From: Marinomonas primoryensis
GTDB lineage: Bacteria; Pseudomonadota; Gammaproteobacteria; Pseudomonadales; Marinomonadaceae
Length of the DNA stretch: 64,000 bases
Direction of reading: 5' to 3'
Assembly: GCF_013372285.1 (NCBI RefSeq)
Contig: NZ_CP054301.1
Location: 3,190,001 to 3,254,000, forward strand
The notes beneath the pieces are model-generated. The model did not search any database. It had not been told where the DNA came from and saw nothing but the letters and a program-made list of their open reading frames with translations. Positions within the stretch are counted from its first letter, which is position 1, and the number at the start of each line of letters is the position of its first letter. Made by a program: the position numbers and the translations under genes. Positions 21,280-31,446 of this stretch are shown piece after piece.

Positions 21280-21317
21280 AAAAGGCCGCTTTGCCATATT
21301 AGGCTCGCGGCCTTTTT
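21280..21317 (+). terminator. ilvD terminator
   Basis: AAAAGGCCGC and GCGGCCTTTTT pair around a 17-base loop, 18 bases after the ilvD stop. The T-run fits the plus strand. Confidence 0.85.
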
Positions 21318-21352
21318 CATTCATAACGAGATTACTCACGACAGGACACAGC

Positions 21353-22195
21353 ATGCTCAGCTATCGCCATATTTATCATGCAGGCAACCACGCTGATATC
21401 TTAAAGCATTTGACGGTAAGTCAAATCTGCCGTCATTTTATAAAGAAAGACGCGCCCTTTTTCTATTTAGATACTCACGCTGGCATTGGTCAATACTCAT
21501 TAAACTCTGAGCAAGCGCAAAAGAATAAAGAGTTTCACTCCGGCATTGCTCGTCTATTTACCGAAGACAACCTACCAGAGCCTTTAGAAAACCTGTTAGA
21601 CATTGTTCGGGAAATGAACCCTGAAAACACGCTAAGTCTTTACCCTGGCAGCCCAAAAATTGTTGACTACTACGTACGTCAAAAAGACAAACTACACTTA
21701 TGCGAGCTACATCCGAACGACTACCCAACGCTGGCCGCGCTGTTCCCAAACAAACGTAAAGCCAATGTCGTCAAAGACGATGGTTTTGCCGCCGTAAAAG
21801 CCATGCTACCACCACCACAAAAACGTGGATTTGTTTTAATGGATCCGCCGTATGAAGTCAAAAAAGACTACAAATATGTGGTTCAAGCATTAGAAGATGG
21901 CTACAAGCGTTTTCCTCAAGGTACCTTTGCTATTTGGTATCCAGTGTTAAATCGCCAGCAAGCAAACGCCTTTTTGAGTTCAATAAAAACAACGAATATT
22001 CGTAATGTACTTTCACTTGAACTCTGCATTAGAAACACAGAAGAAGAGCGTGGAATGGCCGGAAGCGGTATGATCATTGTTAATCCACCTTGGACTCTCG
22101 AAAAAGAAGCCCAGGAATTTTTACCAGTTCTAAGCAAACTATTAGCAGAAGACAGCGAGGCGACATATCAAGTTACTTGGATCACGCCAGAATAA
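21353..22195 (+). CDS. rlmJ: 23S rRNA (adenine-2030-N6)-methyltransferase
   Basis: This enzyme methylates A2030 of 23S rRNA. The 280-residue protein has the family start MLSYRHIYHAGNHADILKH and the amino-methyltransferase motif MDPPYEVKKDY near residue 165. Length matches E. coli RlmJ. It lies 35 bases after the ilvD terminator and 28 bases before a signalling gene, with which it may be cotranscribed. Confidence 0.95.
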   Translation: MLSYRHIYHAGNHADILKHLTVSQICRHFIKKDAPFFYLDTHAGIGQYSLNSEQAQKNKEFHSGIARLFTEDNLPEPLENLLDIVREMNPENTLSLYPGSPKIVDYYVRQKDKLHLCELHPNDYPTLAALFPNKRKANVVKDDGFAAVKAMLPPPQKRGFVLMDPPYEVKKDYKYVVQALEDGYKRFPQGTFAIWYPVLNRQQANAFLSSIKTTNIRNVLSLELCIRNTEEERGMAGSGMIIVNPPWTLEKEAQEFLPVLSKLLAEDSEATYQVTWITPE

Positions 22196-22223
22196 TCCAT
22201 CATCATTATAAAGGAGCGCGTTT

Positions 22224-23447
22224 ATGAGTACCCCTTTCGAATTAGCGTTTAAGTACATGCCTACGCCCGCTTTTATAGTGGAGAGCAGTAGCGGAAAATT
22301 AGTGTCATATAATCACAACTTTGAAGTCATGTTTGAGAATTTCAACGCAACACCTTCGAATACATGGGAATCTCTTTGTGCGGATGCCACGTCGGTAGAA
22401 GATTGGCACAAGCTCAACACCAAGATCCAAAACGGCAGTATTGAACGCTGTGAAAGTTTGATCCGAGTCGGTGACAAGTTAGTAAACATGCAACTTGAGC
22501 TGCAGCATCTTGGCGAATCGGTATTAGCTTGCGTTTACAATACCGATCACATGGATTTTTCAGCGGCGGAAAATACGCTACTTAAATTCGCCCTAACCGA
22601 GTCATCTGCAGGTTTGTGGATTTGGGAAACGGAATCAGATTTGGTTTCTTGCTCAAAATCCATTGCAACGTTACTGGGGATTCCACAAGAAAAAACACCT
22701 CAATCAACCGCGGAATGGCATGCCATTGTTCATCCTGACGACGTTAAAAGATTGGGAGATTTGGTCGATGAACATGTCGCCCACAATCAAGACTACTATG
22801 AAGTCGAATACCGAATTCAGAAGAGTGATAAAAGCTATTTGTGGGTCAAAGAACGCGGAAGGACTTACTCTAAAAGAGTCGATGGTAGCATTAAAAAAGT
22901 CATCGGATTTGTTGTCGATATTAGTCATCAAAAAGCCCTTGAAGAGCACCTCAGAAACCAAGCTACTTTCGATGAGCTGACTGGTTTGTTAACAAGAGGC
23001 GCGGCGCTTACACACTTTAAAAAGCAACTAGGGTTGGCAAAGCGTCAGTATACGCCACTGACCATGGCTAAAATACACCTTGATGCCAACGAACGACTGT
23101 CAACACTTTCTATGGAAGCTCGTAACATTGCGATTCAAACCTCGGCTCGACATATCTATAAAAAGATTAGAGAAGCCGATGTACTAGCACGCGTTGAAGG
23201 CGATAAATTACTATTACTGCTACCCAATACCAGTGTCAAAGACGCCAAAAAATTGCTTAACCACATTATCAATCCAACCGAAGATGAAAAAACAGTCTTG
23301 TTAGAAGGCAATTCAGATCCTATGGATTTTTGTATCGGGATCGCAACCTTCCCAGAAGATGGTGAAACCATTGATGAATTGGCTTTAAGCGCTAACCAGG
23401 CGGTTGAAGATGGACAAGCCGAGAGCAAGCAGATCGTCGTTAATTAA
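22224..23447 (+). CDS. PAS protein with a degenerate GGDEF domain
   Basis: The 407-residue protein has a weak N-terminal PAS-like region (about 5-110), a clear PAS domain of the PAS_3 type (about 125-240, with GFVVDISHQKALEEHL at its end) and a C-terminal GGDEF-family domain that starts with FDELTGLLTRGAAL. The signature GGDEF is replaced by EGDKL near residue 325, and the metal-binding region is also altered. It probably does not make cyclic-di-GMP and may act as a sensor or binding partner. AAGGAG precedes the ATG. It has no membrane segment. Confidence 0.87.
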   Translation: MSTPFELAFKYMPTPAFIVESSSGKLVSYNHNFEVMFENFNATPSNTWESLCADATSVEDWHKLNTKIQNGSIERCESLIRVGDKLVNMQLELQHLGESVLACVYNTDHMDFSAAENTLLKFALTESSAGLWIWETESDLVSCSKSIATLLGIPQEKTPQSTAEWHAIVHPDDVKRLGDLVDEHVAHNQDYYEVEYRIQKSDKSYLWVKERGRTYSKRVDGSIKKVIGFVVDISHQKALEEHLRNQATFDELTGLLTRGAALTHFKKQLGLAKRQYTPLTMAKIHLDANERLSTLSMEARNIAIQTSARHIYKKIREADVLARVEGDKLLLLLPNTSVKDAKKLLNHIINPTEDEKTVLLEGNSDPMDFCIGIATFPEDGETIDELALSANQAVEDGQAESKQIVVN

Positions 23448-23451
23448 AGTC

Positions 23452-23491
23452 TAAAAAAAACAAACGACATGCTCATCAGTATGTCGCTTGT
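23452..23491 (-). terminator. Terminator of the folA-yjbQ operon
   Basis: CAAACGACAT and ATGTCGCTTG form a hairpin with an 8-base A-run on the left, which is a T-run on the minus strand, about 20 bases after the yjbQ stop. It may also act for the gene on the other side. Confidence 0.75.
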
Positions 23492-23512
23492 TACTCTTCT
23501 ATTGTATTACCT

Positions 23513-23941
23513 TCATTTACAAGGTTCGCCCTGCAAGGTCAAAACAATACATCTAACACCACCATGGTCTCGATGTTCGCCCAAATAAGCGCCCTGCCAA
23601 ACCCCTAAGTACAATCTTTTATCTCGAATAGGGATAGTTAAAGATGACCCTAACAGACTTGCCTTAATATGTGCTGGCATATCATCACTTCCTTCATACA
23701 CATGCTCATAATACGGCTGATTTTCTGGCACCATATGAGAAAAATGACGCTCCATGTCGCGTCTTACTGAAGGATCTGCGTTTTCGTTAATGCTTAAAGA
23801 CGCGGAAGTATGAAGCAATTGAACATGTAACAAACCAATAGAAACAGGCGACATATTACGTAAAGCAGCCTCAATATGATCGGTGATCAAATGAAAACCA
23901 CGACGCATCGGCGGTAATTTAATCTCAACTTGCTGCCACAT
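23513..23941 (-). CDS. yjbQ: YjbQ family protein (UPF0047)
   Basis: The 142-residue protein belongs to the YjbQ family, reported to have a weak thiamine phosphate synthase activity. Its real role is not settled. Visible family features are the start [20 protein letters not shown], the metal-site region [21 protein letters not shown], and the C-terminal [16 protein letters not shown]. The frame is open 36 codons upstream inside folA, but the family begins at the ATG at 23941, five bases after the folA stop. It therefore forms an operon with folA. Confidence 0.88.
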   Translation of the reverse strand: MWQQVEIKLPPMRRGFHLITDHIEAALRNMSPVSIGLLHVQLLHTSASLSINENADPSVRRDMERHFSHMVPENQPYYEHVYEGSDDMPAHIKASLLGSSLTIPIRDKRLYLGVWQGAYLGEHRDHGGVRCIVLTLQGEPCK

Positions 23942-23946
23942 ACGGA

Positions 23947-24456
23947 TTACTCTGCGCTGGTTCTTTGATATACCGAGAAACGATAATCGTATGGATTGGG
24001 CCCTTCTGCCGCAAACACCTCTTCCCCCATCAAGGTAAAAGACGGCCAATCTACTTCTGGGAAAAACGCGTCGCCTTTTACATCGGCGTCCACATGGGTA
24101 ATATACAAACGATCAGCACGCTCAAGTGCTAACTGATAAATCTGAGCACCACCAATCACCATGACTTCCTCTTGACCGTTGACCAAGCAAATATCCTCAC
24201 CGAGAGAGATAGCGTCTTCCAAAGAAGCCACAACATCAATCCCTTCTGCTTGATAAGCGACATCACGACTGATCACAATATTGCGACGGCCCGGCAATGG
24301 TTTACCAATAGATTCAAACGTTTTGCGTCCCATCACAATGGGTTTACCCATGGTCGCCTGCTTAAAATATTTCAAATCATTCGGCAAATGCCAAGGCAAC
24401 GAATTATTAATACCTATGGTTCGGTTGGTAGACATAGCAACAATCAGTGACAACAT
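23947..24456 (-). CDS. folA: Dihydrofolate reductase
   Basis: It reduces dihydrofolate to tetrahydrofolate with NADPH and so regenerates the cofactor spent by thymidylate synthase. The 169-residue protein has [28 protein letters not shown], the NADPH site [16 protein letters not shown], and [16 protein letters not shown] at 24465 lies in frame, but AAGGT is correctly spaced for the ATG at 24456. It is divergent from thyA, its pathway partner, and is followed by yjbQ. Confidence 0.96.
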   Translation of the reverse strand: MLSLIVAMSTNRTIGINNSLPWHLPNDLKYFKQATMGKPIVMGRKTFESIGKPLPGRRNIVISRDVAYQAEGIDVVASLEDAISLGEDICLVNGQEEVMVIGGAQIYQLALERADRLYITHVDADVKGDAFFPEVDWPSFTLMGEEVFAAEGPNPYDYRFSVYQRTSAE

Positions 24457-24522
24457 AGCAAGCACCTTTCTTGTAAGACAGCCTGACTCTTGGGATCAAA
24501 GAGTAAGAGCTTCTGATATAAT

Positions 24523-24540
24523 CGATAATAATCATTATAC
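24523..24540 (+). promoter_or_regulatory. Fur-box-like A/T palindrome between folA and thyA
   Basis: CGATAATAATCATTATAC resembles the Fur operator (GATAATGATAATCATTATC) with a shortened centre. TATAAT just before it at 24517-24522 could be a promoter -10 for thyA. A chance match in A/T-rich promoter DNA is quite possible. Confidence 0.3.
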
Positions 24541-24628
24541 CTATGGCAGCTTAGAATGCATTTCCTAGACACACTTCAGGAGACGCTAAGCACAAGTCGT
24601 CGTTCAATACAAAACAAGGTAAGCCTCA

Positions 24629-25480
24629 ATGAAACAATATCTAGACCTTTGCCAGCGCATCGTCAACGAAGGCGAATGGGTAAGCAATGAACGCACTGGT
24701 AAACGCTGCTTAACAGTCATTAATGCCGACCTCACCTACGATGTGAGCAAAGGCGAATTTCCGCTCGTCACTACGCGTAAAAGTTTCTGGAAGTCTGCGA
24801 TTGCGGAAATCATTGGTTATTTAAGAGGTTACGACAACGCCGCCGACTTTCGAGCACTAGGCACTAAAACATGGGACGCAAATGCCAATAAAAATGAGGT
24901 TTGGCTAAACAACTCTTACCGCAAAGGCGAAGATGACATGGGGCTTTGCTACGGCGCAATTGGCCGTCATTTCCCAAAACCAGACGGCGGCCACATCGAT
25001 CTATTAAAACAAATCGTCGATGACCTAACCCGTGGCGTTGATAACCGTGGCGAAATCCTCACCTTTTATCATCCGGGTGCTTTCCATATGGCTTGCCTTC
25101 GTCCGTGTCTGTACAGCCATCATTTCTCGCTACTCGGCGACACACTTTACCTAAACAGTACCCAACGCAGCTGTGATGTTCCGCTGGGGCTCAATTTCAA
25201 TATGGTTCAAGTTTACGTACTCCTCGCCATCGTCGCGCAAATTACAGGCAAAAAAGCAGGCCAAGCGTTCCATAAGATAGTGAACGCACACATCTACGAA
25301 GATCAGCTAGAATTGATGCGTGACGTGCAGTTAAAACGCGAGCCTTACCCACTACCAACACTAAAAATCAACCCAGAGATTAAAACACTAAAAGACATAG
25401 AAACATGGGTTACCATGGACGATTTTGAAGTGGAAGATTACCAATTTCACGACCCCATCGCCTACCCATTCTCGGTGTAG
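24629..25480 (+). CDS. thyA: Thymidylate synthase
   Basis: It makes dTMP from dUMP using methylenetetrahydrofolate. At 283 residues it is the longer form found in Vibrio and Marinomonas-like bacteria, not the 264-residue E. coli form. The catalytic cysteine is in [12 protein letters not shown], followed by [17 protein letters not shown] for dUMP binding and [12 protein letters not shown]. It ends [19 protein letters not shown] precedes the ATG. It is convergent with lgt, with a terminator between. Confidence 0.96.
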   Translation: MKQYLDLCQRIVNEGEWVSNERTGKRCLTVINADLTYDVSKGEFPLVTTRKSFWKSAIAEIIGYLRGYDNAADFRALGTKTWDANANKNEVWLNNSYRKGEDDMGLCYGAIGRHFPKPDGGHIDLLKQIVDDLTRGVDNRGEILTFYHPGAFHMACLRPCLYSHHFSLLGDTLYLNSTQRSCDVPLGLNFNMVQVYVLLAIVAQITGKKAGQAFHKIVNAHIYEDQLELMRDVQLKREPYPLPTLKINPEIKTLKDIETWVTMDDFEVEDYQFHDPIAYPFSV

Positions 25481-25495
25481 AAATGCTTAGATATA

Positions 25496-25526
25496 AAAAA
25501 ACCAGCCACACGGCTGGTTTTTTTAT
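25496..25526. terminator. Bidirectional terminator between thyA and lgt
   Basis: AAACCAGCC and GGCTGGTTT flank a short loop, with A-runs on the left and T-runs on the right. It serves both convergent genes. Confidence 0.88.
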
Positions 25527-25541
25527 ATCAATTCTAAGGTT

Positions 25542-26339
25542 TTAATTTTTCGGGAATGTTTTCAACTTGAAGCCTGCGATAATCAAACCGGCACCGACAA
25601 TAACCATAGGCAAAGACAACAGTTGTCCTTGCGTCAACCAACCAAAAGCAAGGTAACCAATTTGACTGTCTGGTTCGCGCACAAATTCAACTAAGATTCT
25701 AAAAATGCCGTAGCAAAGTAGGAACATACCGGAAACACAATAACGAGGTTTTGTTTTTTGAGAAAAGAACCATAAAATGCAAAACAGCGCGACACCTTCT
25801 AATGCGAATTGATACAGTTGAGAAGGATGACGAGCAAGTTGTAATGCGTCATTTGGAAAGATCATTGCCCAAGACACGTCTGTTGGCTTGCCCCACAGCT
25901 CACCACCAATGAAATTACCTAAACGCCCAGCGCCCAAACCAATAGGAACAAAGGGGGCAATAAAGTCGGTCACATCAACAAGGTGTTTTTTGTAGCGGCG
26001 AGAAAAAAGAAGCATGGCAGCAATCACGCCCAGTAAACCACCATGAAAAGACATTCCGCCTTCCCAAATACGCACTATTATGAGTGGGTTATCGATGAAC
26101 GCAGGAAATTGATAAAATAAAATATAACCGACACGGCCCCCTAAAATGACACCAAGTGCACCATAAAATATGGCATCACTGACCATCTCTGGTGTCCAAA
26201 GTCCGTTAGAACACTTAGCTCGATACATGCCGAAAAAGTACGCACCGGCAAAACCAATCAGGTACATAATGCCGTACCAATGCACGGAAATCGGCCCTAT
26301 AGATACAGCAATAGGATCAATGTCTGGATATGAAATCAT
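25542..26339 (-). CDS. lgt: Prolipoprotein diacylglyceryl transferase
   Basis: This inner-membrane enzyme adds diacylglycerol to the lipobox cysteine of prolipoproteins. The 265-residue protein has about seven membrane segments, the N-terminal [12 protein letters not shown] motif with the essential histidine and tyrosine, and the signature [16 protein letters not shown] near residue 140. It lies 27 bases after ptsP on the same strand, giving the common order rppH-ptsP-lgt. Confidence 0.96.
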   Translation of the reverse strand: MISYPDIDPIAVSIGPISVHWYGIMYLIGFAGAYFFGMYRAKCSNGLWTPEMVSDAIFYGALGVILGGRVGYILFYQFPAFIDNPLIIVRIWEGGMSFHGGLLGVIAAMLLFSRRYKKHLVDVTDFIAPFVPIGLGAGRLGNFIGGELWGKPTDVSWAMIFPNDALQLARHPSQLYQFALEGVALFCILWFFSQKTKPRYCVSGMFLLCYGIFRILVEFVREPDSQIGYLAFGWLTQGQLLSLPMVIVGAGLIIAGFKLKTFPKN

Positions 26340-26366
26340 AATTTTGTAATGAACCTCAGGTAGATA

Positions 26367-28655
26367 TTAATCCACATTGGTGGTTTTGGATGGGCGTATC
26401 AAACGTTCAATATTGGCTTCACGCATGAGTCTTGTCATGGTTTGTGTGACCGCTTCTGCATGAGAAAGTTTCATCACCTCATCAAGCATGTCCTGAGCTT
26501 GTTTCATGGATATGTTTCGAATGACCGCCTTCACTTTAGGCAAGCTGGTCGAACTCATGGATAACACCTCGTATCCCATCGCCATTAACAAAATAGCGCC
26601 CATTGGATCACCCGCCATTTCACCACACACACTTAATCCAACACCTTCTCCTCTCACCTGATCGACGATGCTAAGCAACGCGCGTAAAACGGATGGATGA
26701 AACGAGTTATATAAGTCAGCAACACGAGGATTATTTCGATCTACCGCCAGTAAGTACTGGGTTAGATCGTTCGTTCCGACGGATAAAAAGTCGACCAGTT
26801 CAGACAATTCTTTGACTTGATAAACCGCGGCGGGGATTTCTATCATGACACCGACGCGAGGCATTTTAACGTTGTAACCTTCTTCTTTAACCTCTGCATA
26901 ACCTCGACGAATCAAGGCCAACGCCTCTTCTACTTCCGCCACATTTGAAATCATAGGCAGCATGATCTTCAAGTTATGAAGATCGGCACTGGCTTTTATC
27001 ATGGCACGAATTTGTGCCATGAAAATTTCCAGATGATCGAGCGTCACTCGTATCCCACGCCAACCTAAGAAAGGGTTTGCCTCATTGATAGGGAAATAAG
27101 ATAACGCTTTATCACCACCAATATCCAGCGTACGAACGGTTACTGGCGCTGGCGCGAAACCTTCTAACTGTTGGCGATAAATAACAACTTGTTCAGCCTC
27201 GGTTGGAAAACGATCCCGCACCATAAAAGGCACTTCCGTTCGGTAAAGACCAATTCCTTCCGCGCCACGATCCAAAGATCGAGCAACATCGGCAGACAAC
27301 CCCGTGTTTACAAATAAAGATAAACGCTGACCATCCAGAGTTTCACAGGGTAAATCTCGAAGGGCTTCATATTCTTCTTCTAGTTGACGCTCTTCATCCA
27401 CAATTTGCTGGTAGTTTTCTATCAGCGCTTCAGATGGATAAGTAAATATTTTCCCAAGATAACCATCGACAATAAGATCGACTTTGTCTAATTGGGCATA
27501 AGGTAAGTCCAACGCGCCCATGACGGTTGGTATACCCATAGCACGCGCTAAAATTGCCACATGCGAGTTACCAGACCCCATAACGGAAACAAGACCTTTG
27601 ATCTTATCAATTGGGATTTCACCCAACATCGAAGCCGTCAGCTCCTCACCGATAATGATAGACGGTTCGCTAAAGCGCTCAGCAACATTCGGCGCTTTCT
27701 CTTGTAAATGAGACAGTATACGGCGACCAAGATCACGTAGGTCAGACGCGCGTTCTCGTAGGTAAGGGTCATCCATGCGATTAAACTGGGCAATGTGTGC
27801 CTGAATAACCTGCCTTAATGCGCCTTGTGCCCAGTTACCCTCTTTGATTTTTCGAACGATTTCGCCAGCAATGGAATTATCATCCAATATTTTAAGGTAC
27901 ACATCGAAAAGCGCTTTTTCATCGACAGAAAGATGTTGGCTAATACGATTGCTAGCACGGCGAATATCGTGTCGAACGGCATCAAGTGCTTGATAAAAAT
28001 CTTGAATCTCTTCATCAAAATCGGTGGTTCGACGATCCGGAATAACATCCAAATCGGCTGGAGGGAAAATAACAATGCCGCGACCAATCGCAACACCAGA
28101 ACTACCAGGAACGCCCTTGTAGCGAAAATCAGAGCCACTAGGAATAGTATTAGAGTTTAAACTGGTAATAGCCCCTGTCGCTTCAGCGTGAGCAATAACG
28201 CCTGCTAATTGCGCAGACAAGGTAATCAGGAAAGCTTCTTCGCCTTCATCAAAGCGACGCTTGTCTTCATGCTGCACAACCAGCACTCCCAAGACTTGTC
28301 GATGATGAATAATAGGCACGCCTAGGAAAGAGCGATAGCGTTCTTCACCTGTGCCGTTTAAATAATGGAACGAAGGGTGAATATGAGCGTCTTCAAGGTT
28401 GACAGGTTCTGCTCTTCGACCAACCAAACTGACCAGACCTTCATCTGCCTTTAAGCTAACACTGCCCGCAACATCCGCATTTAAACCGCGGGTTGCCATC
28501 AAGACATAATCCTTTGTATTGGCGTCTACTAGGTAAATAGAACACACTTCTGCTCGCATCGCTCTACGAACCCGTCGGACAATAATATCCAACGCAGCCG
28601 GTAAAGACTGCGCAGCAGTCACCTCTTGTGTAATACGTCTTAACAAAGCTAGCAT
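26367..28655 (-). CDS. ptsP: Enzyme I of the nitrogen phosphotransferase system
   Basis: PtsP takes phosphate from phosphoenolpyruvate and passes it to NPr, a regulatory chain tied to nitrogen and potassium status. The 762-residue protein has an N-terminal GAF domain (about 1-160), the linker domain, the phospho-histidine motif GSGNSHVAILARAMGIP near residue 360, and a C-terminal PEP-binding barrel with GIGLYRTEVPFM and FLSVGTNDLTQY. The GAF domain separates it from sugar-type enzyme I. It follows rppH by 49 bases. Confidence 0.97.
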   Translation of the reverse strand: MLALLRRITQEVTAAQSLPAALDIIVRRVRRAMRAEVCSIYLVDANTKDYVLMATRGLNADVAGSVSLKADEGLVSLVGRRAEPVNLEDAHIHPSFHYLNGTGEERYRSFLGVPIIHHRQVLGVLVVQHEDKRRFDEGEEAFLITLSAQLAGVIAHAEATGAITSLNSNTIPSGSDFRYKGVPGSSGVAIGRGIVIFPPADLDVIPDRRTTDFDEEIQDFYQALDAVRHDIRRASNRISQHLSVDEKALFDVYLKILDDNSIAGEIVRKIKEGNWAQGALRQVIQAHIAQFNRMDDPYLRERASDLRDLGRRILSHLQEKAPNVAERFSEPSIIIGEELTASMLGEIPIDKIKGLVSVMGSGNSHVAILARAMGIPTVMGALDLPYAQLDKVDLIVDGYLGKIFTYPSEALIENYQQIVDEERQLEEEYEALRDLPCETLDGQRLSLFVNTGLSADVARSLDRGAEGIGLYRTEVPFMVRDRFPTEAEQVVIYRQQLEGFAPAPVTVRTLDIGGDKALSYFPINEANPFLGWRGIRVTLDHLEIFMAQIRAMIKASADLHNLKIMLPMISNVAEVEEALALIRRGYAEVKEEGYNVKMPRVGVMIEIPAAVYQVKELSELVDFLSVGTNDLTQYLLAVDRNNPRVADLYNSFHPSVLRALLSIVDQVRGEGVGLSVCGEMAGDPMGAILLMAMGYEVLSMSSTSLPKVKAVIRNISMKQAQDMLDEVMKLSHAEAVTQTMTRLMREANIERLIRPSKTTNVD

Positions 28656-28704
28656 AGCGCTCCCATCAATCTACATAACCTCCATTATTAAGCCTGTAAG
28701 TTTA

Positions 28705-29190
28705 TCACTTTTCTAGTCGACGATGTGCGCTAGGAATAAGCTCTTTTAAGGCTCTTCGGTAGACGTCTTTTTTGAACGCTACCACTTGACCAAGTGGGTA
28801 CCAATAACTTACCCAACGCCACCCATCAAACTCAGGACTTTCAGTTCCATCCACGCACACAGAAGCATCAGGACAACGAATAGACAGAAGAAACCACTTC
28901 TGCTTTTGTCCAATACATAAAGGTTTACTATTGTGTCTTAACATGCGCTTAGGAAGACGATAACGCAGCCAACCGCGGGTTTTCCCAACGATTTCAACCT
29001 GATCAGGATCCAGCCCTACTTCTTCTTTTAGTTCTCGAAATAACGCTTCTTCCGGTGTTTCATCAGATTTAATGCCGCCTTGAGGAAACTGCCAAGCATT
29101 TTGCCCAACACGTCTCGCCCAAAGAAGCTGGCCACGCTCGTTCATCAATATGATGCCCACATTCGGTCTGTATCCGTCTGCATCAATCAC
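28705..29190 (-). CDS. rppH: RNA pyrophosphohydrolase
   Basis: This Nudix enzyme removes pyrophosphate from the 5' end of mRNA and opens it to decay. The 161-residue protein begins [20 protein letters not shown] and has the Nudix box [20 protein letters not shown] followed by VGL near residue 38. [20 protein letters not shown] is typical of RppH. It is first in rppH-ptsP-lgt and divergent from a HAD phosphatase gene. Confidence 0.96.
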   Translation of the reverse strand: MIDADGYRPNVGIILMNERGQLLWARRVGQNAWQFPQGGIKSDETPEEALFRELKEEVGLDPDQVEIVGKTRGWLRYRLPKRMLRHNSKPLCIGQKQKWFLLSIRCPDASVCVDGTESPEFDGWRWVSYWYPLGQVVAFKKDVYRRALKELIPSAHRRLEK

Positions 29191-29325
29191 GAGCCATCAC
29201 CTTCTTATATAAGAATAAATTAGATTCATTGTTCCATAATTCCCCCATCCGCACAATTAAGACTACTGTTATTTATTATCGCCAAGGCTATAATTCGCGC
29301 ACTTTAGAAGAATTGAGGACAGCTT

Positions 29326-29982
29326 GTGACACTCGCAATATTTGACTTAGATGGCACCTTATTAAACGGTGACAGTGATTACACTTGGGGACAATTTCTG
29401 GTTGAGAAAGGGTTAGTCGATACCCAAGCATACAAAGAAGCGAACGATACGTTCTTTAAACAATACCAATCAGGCACACTGAATATCCATGAATACCTAG
29501 CGTTTAGCCTCGCGCCATTAAAGCAATTCTCCAGCACTGAGCTTAACCACTTACATCAGACATTCATGCAAGAAAAAGTGCAGCCAATGATGCTGAAGAA
29601 AGCGAAAGACTTGATAAAAGACCATAAGAATCAAGGCCATTTCTTATTAATGATCACCGCCACCAACCAATTTGTTACCGGTCCAATCAGTGATGCTTTA
29701 GGCATGGATCATATTATCGCACCGATACCAGAAATCATTGACGGCCATTACACAGGAAAGATTATCGGCATTCCCAGCTTTCAAGAAGGCAAGGTAACAC
29801 GCTTAAACGAATGGTTAGCCGAAACAGGACACACAATGGAAGGCAGCTACTTTTACAGCGACTCACGAAATGATTTGCCGCTATTGGAATTGGTCGATCA
29901 CCCTATCGCCGTTGATGCCGATGAAACACTGACAAAAATTGCACAAGACCGAGGCTGGCAACATATTTCCTTACGAAATTAA
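29326..29982 (+). CDS. HAD-superfamily phosphatase, SerB-like subclass IB
   Basis: The 218-residue protein has HAD motif I IFDLDGTLLNGDSDYTW at the N-terminus, motif II around MITATNQF near residue 110, and motif IV YFYSDSRNDLPLLELV near residue 177. The helical cap between motifs I and II fits subclass IB, which includes phosphoserine and histidinol-phosphate phosphatases. The substrate cannot be told from sequence. It starts with GTG, with GAGGA 7 bases before. It is divergent from rppH. Confidence 0.85.
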   Translation: MTLAIFDLDGTLLNGDSDYTWGQFLVEKGLVDTQAYKEANDTFFKQYQSGTLNIHEYLAFSLAPLKQFSSTELNHLHQTFMQEKVQPMMLKKAKDLIKDHKNQGHFLLMITATNQFVTGPISDALGMDHIIAPIPEIIDGHYTGKIIGIPSFQEGKVTRLNEWLAETGHTMEGSYFYSDSRNDLPLLELVDHPIAVDADETLTKIAQDRGWQHISLRN

Positions 29983-30018
29983 CTTAAGCCACCCATTGGT
30001 AAAACGTTCGCTAAAACA

Positions 30019-30055
30019 AAAAAACGCGGTTAGAAAGGCTCTAACCACGTTTTTT
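30019..30055. terminator. Bidirectional terminator after the HAD gene
   Basis: AAAACGCGGTTAGA and TCTAACCACGTTTT form a long hairpin with one mismatch. A-runs and T-runs on the two sides let it serve the HAD gene and the convergent methyltransferase gene. Confidence 0.85.
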
Positions 30056-30103
30056 ACTTCGTATCTTGGCCATGATCTGATAGATCAAATTCAATCAATA
30101 CGC

Positions 30104-31309
30104 TTATAAGCCCATATTGTTGTGAATTCGATAAAACAAGGCTTTCAAGTATTCTGTTTCTTCAATCGCAGGATGCACTGGATGATCTGGCGCTTGCGTG
30201 CCGCGATAAATAAGCTGGGAAAAGCGCTCTAGCTGACGGCTATTACTTCGAACAAGGTCATGTAAACGCGCTGTTTCAAGGTGCATAGAACAAGAAGCTG
30301 AGACTAAAACTCCACCTTTCGCGACCAATCTCATCGCCAATTGATTTGCTCGATGATAAGCCCCTTCACCTGCTTTGATGTCTTTACGACGAGCAATGAA
30401 AGCCGGTGGATCCATAACAACCACATCGAAGCGTTGCTTGTCGTCAATCAAAGACTGCATGGCTTCAAATGCGTCGCCATGCATCAAGTTAGAGCCACCT
30501 TCATACTGATTCAATTGTAAATTGCCTGTAACATAATTAAGCGCTTTTTCAGAAGCATCAATAAAGGTCACATCTGTGGCGCCAGCAGAAGCCGCTTGAA
30601 CCCCCCAACCACCAACATATGAGAATACATCTAACACGCGCTTACCGTCGCAAAAATTCTGCATGGTTTTGCGGTTTTCGCGATGGTCATAAAACCAACC
30701 TGTTTTTTGACCATCCCAAACTGGCGCCTCGAATAAAACGCCATTTTCTTGTAAGAAAACCGTTTCTGGAACTGTCCCGAACGCTTCTTCAACGTAGCTA
30801 TCCAGGCCCTCGATTTGGCGCATTTTACCGTCGTTTTTCATCAAAATAGCAGATGGTTTCACAACATCTTGCAAAGCTTCAATGATTTCGTTTTTTACGC
30901 GCTCCATGCCTGCCGTCGAAATTTGAACAACAAGAATGTCTGCAAAACGATCCACTACCAAACCGGACAATCCATCAGAGTCGCCAAAGACAAGGCGATA
31001 ATACGGCGCAGGATACGTCATTTCACGTAATGACAACGCAATGTTAAGACGATGAGCCAAGGTAGACTTATTCAATACAGTATCGGTGCTACGACTAATC
31101 AGCCGTCCACAAATTAATGTATTGGGATTTATCATGGCGATACCAAGAGGTTTTCCTTGTGCTGTTTCGACAACAACCTGATCCCCTGGCGTAAATTGCT
31201 TTAATGGCGTCGCTGAGGTATCCACCTCATTGCTGTAGATCCATTGATGCCCAGCTCGAAGACGGCGATCAGCCTGACCCTTTAGTCGAATAACACTCAA
31301 AGTTTTCAC
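30104..31309 (-). CDS. rlmI: RlmI-like 23S rRNA cytosine-5 methyltransferase
   Basis: RlmI methylates C1962 of 23S rRNA in E. coli. The 401-residue protein has an N-terminal PUA domain (about 1-80, with LRAGHQWIYSNEVD), a central domain with FGDSDGLSGLVVDRF, and a C-terminal methyltransferase with VLDVFSYVGGWGVQAA and the motif VVMDPPAF near residue 298. The cysteine in ASCSMHLE is the expected catalytic residue. RlmI is the nearest named match, but related YccW-type paralogues exist. Confidence 0.9.
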   Translation of the reverse strand: MKTLSVIRLKGQADRRLRAGHQWIYSNEVDTSATPLKQFTPGDQVVVETAQGKPLGIAMINPNTLICGRLISRSTDTVLNKSTLAHRLNIALSLREMTYPAPYYRLVFGDSDGLSGLVVDRFADILVVQISTAGMERVKNEIIEALQDVVKPSAILMKNDGKMRQIEGLDSYVEEAFGTVPETVFLQENGVLFEAPVWDGQKTGWFYDHRENRKTMQNFCDGKRVLDVFSYVGGWGVQAASAGATDVTFIDASEKALNYVTGNLQLNQYEGGSNLMHGDAFEAMQSLIDDKQRFDVVVMDPPAFIARRKDIKAGEGAYHRANQLAMRLVAKGGVLVSASCSMHLETARLHDLVRSNSRQLERFSQLIYRGTQAPDHPVHPAIEETEYLKALFYRIHNNMGL

Positions 31310-31446
31310 CCAGTATATGTTTAAAAAAACGCTATTATAGAGACTCTAGAATCAATTGCCATTTATTAAGGAAAGTTACACAACAGAAATTACTTGCCTT
31401 TCAAAAGACAAGTATTCTCTAAATACTATAAAATCGCAGACGTTTC

